A stretch of DNA of 64,000 nt from Bacteroidaceae bacterium (GCA_024398665.1 JAKSIS010000005.1:1-64000), one strand, 5' to 3'; shown: positions 1 through 8,936, counted from the stretch's first letter. Translations and numbers: made by a program. Notes: a model not told the origin generated them from the letters alone.

Positions 1-719
1 CGCTGGAGGCTATCTACAAGGAACTGCAGAAGAAACGCAAGCATGCCGACATAACTGACCTGAGTGTGGCAATCAATGATATAGTGAATGAGCATCTTGA
101 GGTGGATGCCCAGCACATGGCGGTTGCGGAAGAAGGTCTCAGGTTTGACATCAGCGGCATTGACTTCGACCTGCTCAGACGTGAGTTTGCAAGGCGGGAA
201 GACAAGAACCTTGTACTGCGGGACATTCAGGAACTGCTACAGGAACGGCTGGCTCGTTTGTTGGCTGAGAATCCTGCAAGAATAAACTTTTATGAGAAGT
301 ATCAGGAGATTATTCAAGCCTATAATCAGGAACAGAATCGTGCTACGATTGAAAAGACCTTCGAAGAACTGATGCACTTGTCTCAGTCGCTGAGTGAAGA
401 AGAAAAGCGTTATGTGCGGGAGGGATTCAAAAGTGACGAGGAACTTTCGCTCTATGACCTGTTGCTGAAAGACAATCTTTCCAAGCCTGAGATTAAGAAA
501 CTGAAGGATGTTGCCATTGAACTGCTGGCCAAAATTAAAGAACAGCTGGCTGGTATGGATCATCCTTTTGACAAGCAGACAACACGTGCCGCCCTGATTA
601 TTACCATCCGCGATGTGCTGTGGCAAGAACTGCCAGAGAGTTATAGCGAAGAGAGCATCAACTATTATCGTGATACTATTTACAACTACGTAAGTCAAAG
701 ATATGGTGGCGTGGCATAA
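1..719 (+). CDS. hsdR: Type I restriction enzyme R subunit (HsdR), C-terminal part, cut by window start
   Basis: The reading frame is open from the first complete codon at position 3, so the gene begins upstream; an internal GTG at 66 is not the start. About 238 residues are visible. They resemble the helical C-terminal region (DUF3387-type) of HsdR, the translocase/endonuclease subunit of type I restriction systems: long charged helices, a 'RAALIITIRDVLW' segment and an LPESY motif followed by a short terminal helix. In type I systems this part contacts the methylase core; the nuclease and DEAD-box motor domains would lie upstream. No hsdM or hsdS is visible downstream, so they must lie upstream or be absent. 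Family assignment is good, function of this copy is inferred. Confidence 0.82.
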   Translation, partial: LEAIYKELQKKRKHADITDLSVAINDIVNEHLEVDAQHMAVAEEGLRFDISGIDFDLLRREFARREDKNLVLRDIQELLQERLARLLAENPARINFYEKYQEIIQAYNQEQNRATIEKTFEELMHLSQSLSEEEKRYVREGFKSDEELSLYDLLLKDNLSKPEIKKLKDVAIELLAKIKEQLAGMDHPFDKQTTRAALIITIRDVLWQELPESYSEESINYYRDTIYNYVSQRYGGVA

Positions 720-869
720 TAAGCCTGGTATTATTAACTTGCTGGTAACTTGCCGGAATTATGACAAAGTTAAATCGCAAACTCAGGTTATGGACGCTAT
801 GCGGCTGTATGTTAATAAAATAAAGATTCCTTTCAATGCGAATTTTAACATGCCTGCAACTTGCCGGAA

Positions 870-1880
870 ATGGATATGTTAAAAAACAAAGATATAATGG
901 TAAGATTTTTAAGATTGACAGAAAAAATAATCGGATACGCTCTTGTGGCAGTTTGCTTCATTGTATCTGTTCTTGCCATAATTGGGCAGATTGATAAAGA
1001 TACGGTGGCTGACAAGCAGGGATGGATAATGTTTCTTTATTTGACAGCCATCATAGTCGTCATATACAAGACAGCATCGTTCTTCTTTGCGTCATTCTAT
1101 CAGGCAAGGATTGATCGGCGCAAGGAGGAAATGCATTCCATGGCCGTTGAACTGCCAAAGGAGATAGCTGTGCAAAATCAGAATAGGGTGGATACCGACA
1201 GCCTGATGGAGGTAATTGACTCAGTAAAACAGATTCCTGCTGCCAATACCGATGCTCTTATGGCAATGCTCAAGGACCGTCTGCCCGAAGTGGTTCAGGA
1301 ACTAGTTGATAAGCAGGTTGCAGAGATTCGTCGGAATCTGGAAAAAGAGTACGAAGAGCGTATGAGGGAAATCCGTTTCCTTTCAGCTGGTATTTCTGAT
1401 GTGATAGACAGACGTAACTACTGTCTTGACATAGAAAAGAAAATCAAGGAGCATCAGGAAGAGGAACGGAAGAACCGTCTGGCTTTGACATTAGAATACA
1501 CTACGCTCGTGTTTTCACTGGCTGGTTCTTCTGTAGAAGATGTAGAGAAAGTATGTGATGTTGTTAAACTGTTTGTTGAAACAGGCCATGTTTCTGCAAA
1601 CAAGGATTTGCTCATTCCGCTAAACAAGAAACTGCGTAATGCAGAGGTGAAACAGTTTGTCACCAATATAATGAAGTATAACCAGAAGGAGAATCTCGAT
1701 GGTGATTCATTCCTTCAAACAACGTTTGGAGAATGGTTCAGCGGCAAGAAGGAGAACATTTCCAAGAACTACTCCGTGCTGCCGAAGGATTCCCTGGTGT
1801 CAAAGGAGGGTTTGGAGGCAGACCTAGAGCTGTTGCGTATCCATTATCTACCAACACGAGGGAACATAAATTGGCAATAA
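870..1880 (+). CDS. Uncharacterised two-helix membrane protein with coiled coil
   Basis: 336 residues from ATG 870 (an in-frame TTG at 861 and an ATG at 876 are alternatives). Two hydrophobic segments at about residues 17-38 and 50-74 form a membrane hairpin. A cytoplasmic region follows with a long charged, coiled-coil-like stretch (about 135-205, rich in E, K and R) and a mixed C-terminal domain. I recognise no family. It sits 150 bp after hsdR and 111 bp before a large PIN-like protein, all on the plus strand, which suggests a defence-island accessory role; that is inference only. The upstream gap holds two copies of AACTTGCCGGA (near 747 and 859), the second close to the start codon. Confidence 0.6.
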   Translation: MDMLKNKDIMVRFLRLTEKIIGYALVAVCFIVSVLAIIGQIDKDTVADKQGWIMFLYLTAIIVVIYKTASFFFASFYQARIDRRKEEMHSMAVELPKEIAVQNQNRVDTDSLMEVIDSVKQIPAANTDALMAMLKDRLPEVVQELVDKQVAEIRRNLEKEYEERMREIRFLSAGISDVIDRRNYCLDIEKKIKEHQEEERKNRLALTLEYTTLVFSLAGSSVEDVEKVCDVVKLFVETGHVSANKDLLIPLNKKLRNAEVKQFVTNIMKYNQKENLDGDSFLQTTFGEWFSGKKENISKNYSVLPKDSLVSKEGLEADLELLRIHYLPTRGNINWQ

Positions 1881-1991
1881 TAGTAGCTATAACAAAAAAG
1901 TAATTTGATTGAATTAATAACATTTATCCACGCATGTTTGTTGCCATTTGTAGAGTTACACTTGCTGTTCGGATATAAAAAAAATAGATTT

Positions 1992-4451
1992 ATGGGAAAT
2001 ATACAATGGAGTAACATCAAAAAAACTATCAAGATTTATTGTAAGAATGCTTTTGCAGAACAAAGTATTTCTATTTCAGAAATGGAAATAGATAAGGCAA
2101 TAGACATTTTTTATAATCTTCTAAATAAAAAGATTCCTTATGCGATGCTTAATGGCATAGGACGTACAGTTCTACCAGCTTTGCAAGAGTCATGCTGTGA
2201 TAATCCGGGCAGTTTATCTTCTTTCCTAGTAATTAAAGCGCAAGTTGACAGTATAATAAAGTTGCTTCTGATTTTTACGGGAAAGAAAACATATCAGGAA
2301 GTAACGGGTCAAGGTACAAAGCAATTATTTGTTTGGACAGGTATAATACCTTCATATACAATGCAATGTCCACATATTACATTAGCAGTTGCGGAAAGCT
2401 ATAAAGGCAGAAGTGATGGTTTGTATTTGTTTGCCTATACTGATTATTGTAGGAATGAATTACATGAGTCTCCAGATATTGACACTAGTGTTGTGACATA
2501 TGGACTAAAGCACATATTGGCATTTTATATTTTCATAATTATTAAGCTTAAATCAGATCTTTTGTCATCACATCCTGAATATGCGGAAAGATTGTTTACT
2601 CAAATTTCGGATGCAAAAGGAGAACTAATGTATTATGATTTTATAAACTACGGACAAGCTGCGAATGCAATCAAAAATAGATTTATTAATTCGTTTGTAC
2701 TGGAAACGCTGTACTCTTCTAGTATACATAAGAATGAGCTAATTGAGAAGATGCTTGTTTTTTCAAAAAACAGTTTAAAACAAGCATCCGCAGAGCGTTT
2801 TTTAGATAAACTTAAGTCTAATAATCGAATTGTCATTACTCCTACTTTTGAAGTTAGTTTGTCTTCTGAAGAACGAAATAGACTCGAGGATGCGTATTCG
2901 AATTATTCAGAACGTATAACTAATTTTTACAATCAATTGGATGATTTTATCTCTATGTTTTCATTAACCTGCGACAAATCAACATTATTTGACTTGGTGA
3001 AAACATTTTTTGAAAATAACTTCAATACAGATCTCATAGAAATCTCAGATAATATTGAGATAGAGGAAGCAAACGAATTGCATGTTCTTATTGAAAAATT
3101 TAAAAAATACGGATGTATAGATACTAAGATTGCGAGTGCTATAATTTCCTTACTTCAAATATGCAAGAGTAATGATATCCTTGTTCGTCTTGGCATGAGT
3201 AAATTATTTTCTAAGATATCAAACCCAGACACCTTTGAGCAATATGCAAATTTACCAAATAGAAAGGTCTATGTGGATACGCAATTGATTTTGTATGGTT
3301 TATGCGTTAATATGGGCTTAAGCTCAAGTGACAACAAAAGATTTATATCTATGAAAAATCTTTTGAATACGGTATCTAACAAAGATAATATTCAGCTAAT
3401 ACTGAGTAGACATTATTTGTCTGAGGTTTCTTATCATCTAAGACAGGCATTGCTGCTAATACCATTTGCTGATAGATATGATATTTACAAAAAGGAAATA
3501 TCTTCCAATGTGTTTTATAGATATTATTATGAGCTTCGAGATAAGAATTTGCTTCCAGAAAACATTATTAGCTTTGCAGATTTCCTTTATGAAACTTTTG
3601 GCTTTGAAGAGTCGGATGCTTATTCTACATCATTTAAAGAATCATCTACATCAGTACTTGAAGACATTATATTCAATGAGTTAGGCATCTCTATTGAGAG
3701 AATTCCAGCATATGGTGAGGAGCAAATCAATGTCGCGTCAAATGTTTTCACGAGTCTTTTTTTGGAAAACAAATCAAAGAGTGATTTGATTCTTAAGAAT
3801 GATGCTATTATGGGAGTTCATCTATTTGCTGCTCCTCTTGAAGAAACCGAACCTTTCTTCTTAACCTGGGATTCTATGTTTAGTCCATTCAGAAAGAAAT
3901 ATATACAATCCTATAAGAGGACGAAGCACATATATTGGCATCTCTTCTCTCCGATGAAATTTGTCAACCATATGGATTTGCTTAATCTTCATGTTGATAT
4001 TGATAGCTTATCAGATGATATGCTAACGATGATAGAAACAGATGAATACAAAAATCATACATCACGTATTATAGATAAGTTTAGCAAAATTCTTGATATT
4101 TCAGGCATAGATGCAACAAAAAGACGAAAGTATATAAACATGATAAATCAGGAAGTCTTTAATGAAGAAGACTTTCCTAATATCATTGAGGTCGAAAGCG
4201 ATGAACTACAATCAGAGATTAAGAAAATTGCAGATATCTTTGATAAATTGTTAGATCATTATAAGGAGATTGGTGTCAAATCTATAACAACTTATACTAA
4301 GCATGTTTTGAACGAAAATTTTTTCCAATCATTAGTTGGCATTGTTAAGGAAACTGCATCCAAATTTTCAGACGATATGATGATGGACACAGTTTACGAG
4401 AGAATAGATATAATATCAAAAGAGATGTTTAGGGATGAGATACCTGATTAG
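1992..4451 (+). CDS. Large uncharacterised protein with a candidate PIN-like nuclease domain
   Basis: 819 residues from ATG 1992; the frame is open back to TTG 1905, but the ATG gives the more ordinary N-terminus. Base composition is much more AT-rich than the core genes, which points to acquisition by transfer. The N-terminal 400 residues are helical and unrecognised. From about residue 425 four acidic positions appear in the order expected of PIN-like RNases: D429 in YVDTQLIL, E478 in LSEVSYHL, D604 in KNDAIMG and D627 in LTWDSMF. A helical tail of about 170 residues follows. The PIN reading is my own motif inference. The neighbouring hsdR makes a phage-defence role plausible, and the membrane protein just upstream may be its partner. 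Confidence 0.6.
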   Translation: MGNIQWSNIKKTIKIYCKNAFAEQSISISEMEIDKAIDIFYNLLNKKIPYAMLNGIGRTVLPALQESCCDNPGSLSSFLVIKAQVDSIIKLLLIFTGKKTYQEVTGQGTKQLFVWTGIIPSYTMQCPHITLAVAESYKGRSDGLYLFAYTDYCRNELHESPDIDTSVVTYGLKHILAFYIFIIIKLKSDLLSSHPEYAERLFTQISDAKGELMYYDFINYGQAANAIKNRFINSFVLETLYSSSIHKNELIEKMLVFSKNSLKQASAERFLDKLKSNNRIVITPTFEVSLSSEERNRLEDAYSNYSERITNFYNQLDDFISMFSLTCDKSTLFDLVKTFFENNFNTDLIEISDNIEIEEANELHVLIEKFKKYGCIDTKIASAIISLLQICKSNDILVRLGMSKLFSKISNPDTFEQYANLPNRKVYVDTQLILYGLCVNMGLSSSDNKRFISMKNLLNTVSNKDNIQLILSRHYLSEVSYHLRQALLLIPFADRYDIYKKEISSNVFYRYYYELRDKNLLPENIISFADFLYETFGFEESDAYSTSFKESSTSVLEDIIFNELGISIERIPAYGEEQINVASNVFTSLFLENKSKSDLILKNDAIMGVHLFAAPLEETEPFFLTWDSMFSPFRKKYIQSYKRTKHIYWHLFSPMKFVNHMDLLNLHVDIDSLSDDMLTMIETDEYKNHTSRIIDKFSKILDISGIDATKRRKYINMINQEVFNEEDFPNIIEVESDELQSEIKKIADIFDKLLDHYKEIGVKSITTYTKHVLNENFFQSLVGIVKETASKFSDDMMMDTVYERIDIISKEMFRDEIPD

Positions 4452-4483
4452 AATTAGAATCGATTCATGATTTTTGAAAAACA

Positions 4484-4586
4484 TATATTTGCCCCATAGA
4501 AGGAACAAAAGTGAATAGAAAGGAGCATCGCACGGATGCTTATTGATGGTTATTGATTCCGAACGTCCATGATGCTTATGACGTTC
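4484..4586. other. Intergenic region with promoter-like box and hairpin
   Basis: Between the PIN-like gene and the 3' end of pyrH there is no supported gene. A TATATTTG box (4484-4491, plus) resembles a Bacteroidetes -7 element but precedes no gene. GAACGTC (4561-4567) pairs with GACGTTC (4580-4586) to make a short hairpin. No T-tract marks it as a clear terminator. Confidence 0.35.
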
Positions 4587-4657
4587 CATATTTGTACCAT
4601 AAAAATTAGAACGTGCTGATTTTCAGCGGCGTTTAAATTTGAGGAGGTGAAATGACC

Positions 4658-4696
4658 ATCAGGGACAGACCCTGTCCAACGGGGCCAGCCCCTGAT
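4658..4696. repeat. REP-like nested palindrome downstream of pyrH
   Basis: ATCAGGG (4658-4664) pairs with CCCTGAT (4690-4696), and inside it GGACAG (4663-4668) pairs with CTGTCC (4672-4677). It is a variant of the GGGACWGTCCC element found elsewhere in the window and lies 10 bp after the pyrH stop, where it could act as a transcript-end hairpin. Confidence 0.6.
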
Positions 4697-4705
4697 GATG
4701 ATGGT

Positions 4706-5416
4706 TTACGCGTGTACCAGCGTGCCTATGGGTTCGCCGTCCATGACCTTCTTCAGGTTGCCCACCACGTCCATGTTGAATACGTAGATCGGGAGACCGT
4801 TTTCCTTGCACATGGTGGTGGCGGTCAGGTCCATAACCTTCAGATTGCGGTTGTAGATTTCATCGAATGTGATTTCATCGAACTTGGTGGCGGTGGGGTC
4901 CTTTTCAGGATCGGCGGTGTAGACGCCGTCAACGCGGGTGCCCTTGAGCATGACATCGGCCTCGATTTCAATGCCGCGCAGCGACGAACCGGTGTCAGTC
5001 GTGAAGTACGGGTTGCCGGTGCCGCCCACCAGGATGGCCACCTTGCCCTGCTCCATGGCATCGACGGCCTTCCACTTTGTGTAGAATTCGCCGATGGGTT
5101 CCATGCGGATTGCGGTAAGCACTATGTTGGGACAGCCGGCTGCGGTGAGTGCCGAACTGAGTCCCAGGCCGTTGATGGTGGTGGCCAGCATGCCCATCTG
5201 GTCGCCCTTGACGCGGTCAAAGCCCTTGCCGGCGCCCTTCAGGCCGCGGAAAATGTTGCCGCCGCCTATTACTATGCCTATCTGCACGCCCATGTCATGG
5301 ACTTCCTTGATCTGCTGTGCATACTCGGCCAGACGCTTCTCGTCAATGCCGTATTTCTGTTCTCCCATCAGGCTCTCGCCGCTCAGTTTGAGAAGAATTC
5401 TCCTGAATCTTGCCAT
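4706..5416 (-). CDS. pyrH: UMP kinase (uridylate kinase)
   Basis: 236 residues, normal length for bacterial PyrH. The start MARFRRILLKLSGESL is at 5414-5416; the frame continues upstream into birA without biological meaning. Family motifs of the amino-acid-kinase fold are visible: KLSGESL at the phosphate-binding start, GGGNIFRG, GTGNPYFTTDT and TRVDGVYTADP. The enzyme phosphorylates UMP to UDP with ATP in pyrimidine nucleotide synthesis and acts in the cytoplasm as a hexamer. It lies 28 bp downstream of birA, the last gene of a minus-strand run that begins at frr. Confidence 0.96.
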   Translation of the reverse strand: MARFRRILLKLSGESLMGEQKYGIDEKRLAEYAQQIKEVHDMGVQIGIVIGGGNIFRGLKGAGKGFDRVKGDQMGMLATTINGLGLSSALTAAGCPNIVLTAIRMEPIGEFYTKWKAVDAMEQGKVAILVGGTGNPYFTTDTGSSLRGIEIEADVMLKGTRVDGVYTADPEKDPTATKFDEITFDEIYNRNLKVMDLTATTMCKENGLPIYVFNMDVVGNLKKVMDGEPIGTLVHA

Positions 5417-5444
5417 ATCGTTGATTTTGAATGTGCGAATGTAG

Positions 5445-6182
5445 TCATTTTTCGTCAGGCACGTATGCCACCTGCTTGAATTCATACGTCCTGAGGCCAT
5501 CGTCCTGCACGTCAAGCACCAGACAGCCGTCAGTCTGGACATGGTCAATACGCGCCAGGAACTGTCCGCCGGAATCACGGAACCTGTGGTATCCGGTGCT
5601 GCGGTACAGCCGTGCGTGATAGCGTTCGTGCACAGCACTGTGACTGGAATTCATATTTGAGATGAAACGCGCCAGTATGTCATCCAGCAACGCGTCACGG
5701 TCAAAGTCGCGGCCTGCAATGTTCTTCAGCGAAACGGGATTGGGCGCATCGGACTTGAAGACAGTCTGGTTCACGTCAATCCCCACACCTATTATACTGT
5801 CCAGGATGCGGTTGCCCTGCAGGGTGTTTTCAATGAGTATTCCGGCCAGCTTGCAGTCATTCCAGTAAATGTCGTTGGGCCATTTGACCGTGAATCCGTC
5901 ACCTGCCAGGTCCGATACGCAGTCCGCAACAGCCAGCGCTATGGATTCCGATATGAAGAACTGCTCCTGCACTTTCACATCACCGGGATGCGCCAGGATG
6001 CTGAACAGCAGGTTCATGCCGGGTTCCGATTCCCACGTGTTGCCTCTCTGCCCGCGGCCTGCGGTCTGGAATTCAGTCACAGCCAGTTCATATTCGCAGC
6101 CGGGAGTGCCGCCGTCCAGCGACCTTAGCCAGCTGTTGGTGGAAACTATGGTCTCAAACCTGTGGATCCTTATCTTGTCCAT
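5445..6182 (-). CDS. birA: Biotin--[acetyl-CoA-carboxylase] ligase
   Basis: 245 residues. The biotinyl-adenylate loop GRGQRG is at 42-47 and KWPND follows near 124, both diagnostic of the biotin protein ligase fold; an SH3-like C-terminal domain fits the last 45 residues. There is no N-terminal winged helix, so this is a group I ligase that attaches biotin to carboxylase carrier domains but does not act as a repressor of biotin genes. The start codon overlaps the yraN stop by one base (TAATG), implying translational coupling. Confidence 0.95.
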   Translation of the reverse strand: MDKIRIHRFETIVSTNSWLRSLDGGTPGCEYELAVTEFQTAGRGQRGNTWESEPGMNLLFSILAHPGDVKVQEQFFISESIALAVADCVSDLAGDGFTVKWPNDIYWNDCKLAGILIENTLQGNRILDSIIGVGIDVNQTVFKSDAPNPVSLKNIAGRDFDRDALLDDILARFISNMNSSHSAVHERYHARLYRSTGYHRFRDSGGQFLARIDHVQTDGCLVLDVQDDGLRTYEFKQVAYVPDEK

Positions 6183-6547
6183 TACTGCAAAGGCGGATAA
6201 AACGCGTCCTCAATATGTTCAGTAGTATATGTGCCGTTCTCAAAGACAACCGTGAAAATGTCAAAGCGGACATCCATGTCAAGCGCATGGTGGCGGATAT
6301 ATGCATCGGCAGCGCTGACTGTACGCATTATCTTGCGCACATCAACGGCATCCTGCGGATTTCCGAATCGGCGGCCGCACCGGGTCTTGACTTCAAGGAA
6401 GACAAGCGTGTCATCCCTGCGTGCCACCATATCCAGTTCCTTGTGACCGCTGCGCCAGTTGCGGTCCAGCACCGTGTAGCCGTGCTCCACCATGTAACGG
6501 GCAGCTATTTCTTCGCCCTCCCTGCCAAGAATGTTGTGTTTTGCCAT
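6182..6547 (-). CDS. YraN / UPF0102 family endonuclease-like protein
   Basis: 121 residues, the usual size of this family. The restriction-endonuclease-like core is recognisable: GEEIAARYM, then GHKELDMVARRDDTLVFLEVKTR, which carries the E/D...ExK arrangement of the fold, then GNPQDAVDVRK. The physiological role of the family is not established; links to recombination or competence have been suggested from its fold. It precedes birA with a one-base overlap, and a good promoter lies just upstream (6568-6598). Confidence 0.88.
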   Translation of the reverse strand: MAKHNILGREGEEIAARYMVEHGYTVLDRNWRSGHKELDMVARRDDTLVFLEVKTRCGRRFGNPQDAVDVRKIMRTVSAADAYIRHHALDMDVRFDIFTVVFENGTYTTEHIEDAFYPPLQ

Positions 6548-6567
6548 GACATTTCAGTATTGCAGGA

Positions 6568-6598
6568 CAAAAATAATGAGAAAAAACGTGGCTGTCAA
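6568..6598 (-). promoter_or_regulatory. Promoter for yraN-birA-pyrH
   Basis: On the minus strand TATTTTTG (6575-6568) matches the Bacteroidetes -7 element TAnnTTTG, and TTG (6598-6596) lies 20 bp further upstream as the -33 element. The predicted transcript starts about 15 bp before the yraN ATG. It would uncouple yraN-birA-pyrH from tadA. Confidence 0.6.
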
Positions 6599-6611
6599 CG
6601 AAAATGTGACG

Positions 6612-6628
6612 GCTGAAAGACTTTCAGC
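6612..6628 (-). terminator. Palindromic hairpin at the end of tadA
   Basis: GCTGAAAG (6612-6619) and CTTTCAGC (6621-6628) form a perfect 8-1-8 palindrome overlapping the tadA stop codon. The downstream minus strand is only loosely T-rich, so it may be a weak terminator or a 3'-end stabilising hairpin between tadA and yraN. Confidence 0.45.
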
Positions 6629-7064
6629 GTCTGCGCCTGAAGAATTCCACGACAATTTCCGATGCTTCAGCGGCCAGGATGCCGGCTGTGACCCTGGTTT
6701 TGGGATGCAGGGCCGATGGTGCGAAAAGGGTGTAGCCGCGCTTGTCGTCGCTGGCACCGTACACAAGGCGGCCCAGCTGGGACCAGCCTATGGCACCGGC
6801 GCACATCACGCATGGTTCAAGCGTGACATAAAGCGTGCACTGGTCAAGGTACTTGCCGCCCAGGAATGCCGCTGCTGCGGTGATGGCCTGCATTTCCGCA
6901 TGGGCGGTGACATCAACAAGCGTTTCTGTGAGATTGTGTGCGCGGGCTATGACACGGTCCTGACATACCACTACCGCACCCACCGGCACTTCGCCCTGGG
7001 CAGCTGCGGCACGGGCCTCGTCCAAGGCCATTTTCATGAACCTGACATCGGACTCTTCCATCAT
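6624..7064 (-). CDS. tadA: tRNA-specific adenosine deaminase
   Basis: 146 residues. The zinc-dependent deaminase signature is complete: H55-A-E57 with the proton-shuttling glutamate, and P84-C85-V-M-C88. TadA converts adenosine-34 to inosine in tRNA-Arg(ACG); the family also covers nucleoside deaminases, but length and the TLEPCVMCAGA motif fit TadA. It begins directly after the stop of a small RHH-like gene, without spacer, so the two are probably co-translated. Confidence 0.92.
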   Translation of the reverse strand: MMEESDVRFMKMALDEARAAAAQGEVPVGAVVVCQDRVIARAHNLTETLVDVTAHAEMQAITAAAAFLGGKYLDQCTLYVTLEPCVMCAGAIGWSQLGRLVYGASDDKRGYTLFAPSALHPKTRVTAGILAAEASEIVVEFFRRRR

Positions 7065-7271
7065 TCAGCGGCGCATTTCCTGTTCGTCGAACAGCATGGG
7101 ATAGTCCTGGTCCAGTTTCCTGATTATGAAGGTAATGAGAGTTTCACGCATCCAGCGGCTGCGGTTGGCTATCCTGTATTTTTTGAGATAGCTTTCAATG
7201 ATGCGCTTTTCCTCGTCACTGGCAAGGAATGTGATGCGGTTCTTTCGGACTGGTGTCTCCTTCTTCTTCAT
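7065..7271 (-). CDS. Small ribbon-helix-helix-like protein
   Basis: 68 residues, very basic N-terminus. NRITFLASDEEKRII followed by a helix and SRWMRETLITFII resembles a ribbon-helix-helix DNA-binding fold of the mobilisation-protein type common in Bacteroidetes. Its stop abuts the tadA start, so it is in the same operon. A near-consensus -7 box (TATCTTCG, 7288-7281) lies 10 bp upstream of the start. Function unknown; a regulator of the tadA operon is possible but unproven. Confidence 0.6.
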   Translation of the reverse strand: MKKKETPVRKNRITFLASDEEKRIIESYLKKYRIANRSRWMRETLITFIIRKLDQDYPMLFDEQEMRR

Positions 7272-7315
7272 AATTGTGTACGAAGATATGCAAATATTTC
7301 GACTTTACACCGGCA

Positions 7316-7334
7316 TGTCCGGGAAAAACGGACA
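7316..7334 (-). terminator. Hairpin after rsgA
   Basis: TGTCCG (7316-7321) pairs with CGGACA (7329-7334), a 6-bp stem with a 7-base loop, 4 bp after the rsgA stop. There is no T-tract, so intrinsic termination is doubtful. Confidence 0.35.
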
Positions 7335-7337
7335 GTC

Positions 7338-8273
7338 TCACTGCATCTTGCGGTACTTGTCTTCGTCTTCATCCTCCAGCATGCTCAGGTAGCTGGTGTA
7401 ACGGGAAAGGGCAATGCTCCCCTGGCTGACGGCGCGCAGAACAGCGCAGTCCGGTTCGCGCACATGGGTGCAGTTGCCGTAGCGGCAGTCCTTAGAACAG
7501 TTGAATATTTCCGGAAAATAGTGGCTTATCTCCCCGCTCTCCATGTTGAAAACGCCAAAGCCCTTGATTCCGGGAGTGTCAATTATCCAACCGCCCTCAG
7601 GCAGCTGGAACATTTCAGAGAACGTGGTGGTGTGCATTCCCGTGTCGTGCTTTTCCGATATGTCACCGGTACGCTGGCACAGCGACGGCAGCAGGCTGTT
7701 GACCATGGTGCTCTTGCCCACGCCCGAATTGCCTGAAATAAGTGTGACCTTGTCCTTGAGAGCGGTGCGGACGGCATCCATGCCCGTGCCGTCAAGGGCG
7801 GCGCACTGCAGGCAGCGGTAGCCTATGCTGCGGTAAAGGCCGCACAGCGAGTCCGTTTCCCTTCTCTCTTCAGGTGTAAGGATATCGGTCTTGTTGAAAA
7901 CCAGCACCACCGGCACGCGGTATGCCCAGGCCGATGCCAGGAAACGGTCAATGAAGGTGGTCGATGTGGCGGGATGGCTAACAGTGACAACAAGCAGGCA
8001 CTGGTCCAGGTTGCAGGCCAGGATATGGGACTGCTTGGAAAGGTTTGAGGAACGGCGGACTATGTAGTTCCGGCGTTCCCCTATGCCTGTGATGTAGGCG
8101 GGCACGTCATCCTGCGCCCGGGCTATTTCGACATAGTCGCCCACGGCTACAGGGTTGGTGCTCTTTATGCCCTTTATGCGGAACGTACCTTTGATACGGC
8201 ACTCCACCGTGTCGCCGTCATCAGTACGGACCAGATAGCTGCTGCCTGTACTTTTTATTACAAGTCCGCGCAT
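7338..8273 (-). CDS. rsgA: Ribosome small subunit-dependent GTPase A
   Basis: 311 residues. OB-fold N-terminus, then a circularly permuted GTPase domain: G4 NKTD at 127-130 comes before G1 GNSGVGKS (181-188) and G3 DTPG (232-235). The C-terminal zinc knuckle has C263, C268, H270 and C276. RsgA (YjeQ) binds the 30S subunit late in assembly and checks the decoding site. The gene follows frr by 4 bp, so it is in the frr operon. Confidence 0.96.
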   Translation of the reverse strand: MRGLVIKSTGSSYLVRTDDGDTVECRIKGTFRIKGIKSTNPVAVGDYVEIARAQDDVPAYITGIGERRNYIVRRSSNLSKQSHILACNLDQCLLVVTVSHPATSTTFIDRFLASAWAYRVPVVLVFNKTDILTPEERRETDSLCGLYRSIGYRCLQCAALDGTGMDAVRTALKDKVTLISGNSGVGKSTMVNSLLPSLCQRTGDISEKHDTGMHTTTFSEMFQLPEGGWIIDTPGIKGFGVFNMESGEISHYFPEIFNCSKDCRYGNCTHVREPDCAVLRAVSQGSIALSRYTSYLSMLEDEDEDKYRKMQ

Positions 8274-8277
8274 TCAA

Positions 8278-8838
8278 TCAGATGGTCATGATCTCCTTTT
8301 CCTTCTCTGCGAAAAGTTCATCGGCCTTCTTGATGTACTTGTCATGAAGCTTCTGGAGCTTGTCTTCAGCATCTTTTTCAGCATCTTCAGGTAAGCCGTC
8401 CTTCTGGGCTTTCTTCAGTTCGTCCAGTGTTTCACGACGTGCGTTGCGTATGGAAATTTTCGTACTTTCGTTAGCCTTTCCGCTTTGCTTGACAAGGTCA
8501 CGGCGGCGTTCCTCGGTCAGGGGCGGTATGGCCAGGCGGATTATTTCACCGTTGTTGCTGGGCATGATGCCTACCGATGAATCGATGATGGCCTTCTCAA
8601 TGACCTTGAGCATGTTCTTGTCCCAGGGGCGTATGGCAATGGTGCGGGCGTCAGGAGTCGACAGGGCTGCCACATTGTTCAGGGCAACCATCGAACCGTA
8701 AGAATTGACACGGATATCGTCAAGAATACGGACATTGGCCTTGCCGGCACGGATATGGGCGAATTCATCTTCAAGATGCATGATGGCCATTTCCATCTGC
8801 TCTTCGGAATCACCCAGACATTTGTTTACATCGAACAT
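8278..8838 (-). CDS. frr: Ribosome recycling factor
   Basis: 186 residues from the ATG at 8836-8838 (MFDVNKCLGDSEEQM); an upstream in-frame ATG at 8865 would add nine unlikely residues. Typical RRF features are present: EDEFAHIRAGKA near the start, IRPWDKNMLKVIEKAI, IRLAIPPLTEERRRDLVKQ and a lysine-rich final helix. RRF with EF-G splits post-termination ribosomes. It heads the minus-strand run and has a -7 box 30 bp upstream. Confidence 0.96.
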   Translation of the reverse strand: MFDVNKCLGDSEEQMEMAIMHLEDEFAHIRAGKANVRILDDIRVNSYGSMVALNNVAALSTPDARTIAIRPWDKNMLKVIEKAIIDSSVGIMPSNNGEIIRLAIPPLTEERRRDLVKQSGKANESTKISIRNARRETLDELKKAQKDGLPEDAEKDAEDKLQKLHDKYIKKADELFAEKEKEIMTI

Positions 8839-8867
8839 ATTTCTACAGTATTTTGTTTGGTTCACTC

Positions 8868-8875
8868 CAAAGATA
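8868..8875 (-). promoter_or_regulatory. -7 element for frr
   Basis: TATCTTTG on the minus strand (8875-8868) matches TAnnTTTG and lies 29 bp upstream of the frr ATG. No convincing -33 TTTG is seen. Confidence 0.5.
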
Positions 8876-8928
8876 GCGCATTTTCAAATCATACGACGTA
8901 AAAATTTTAAAAATCGACTTATAATTAC

Positions 8929-8936
8929 TATTTTTG
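8929..8936 (+). promoter_or_regulatory. -7 element for the VTC-domain operon
   Basis: TATTTTTG matches TAnnTTTG, 21 bp before the ATG at 8958. With the frr box it forms a divergent promoter pair in the 119-bp gap. Confidence 0.55.

Noticed and set aside
2648..2836. Small antisense gene inside the PIN-like gene
   Set aside because: No start context or promoter, and overlaps a long coherent coding frame.
4652..5479. 275-codon plus-strand frame with a GGAGG-like site, opposite pyrH
   Set aside because: Antisense to well-supported pyrH; low-complexity H/V/D-rich translation typical of a reversed coding frame.
6531..7736. 401-codon plus-strand frame across yraN to rsgA
   Set aside because: Antisense to several recognised genes; no family resemblance.
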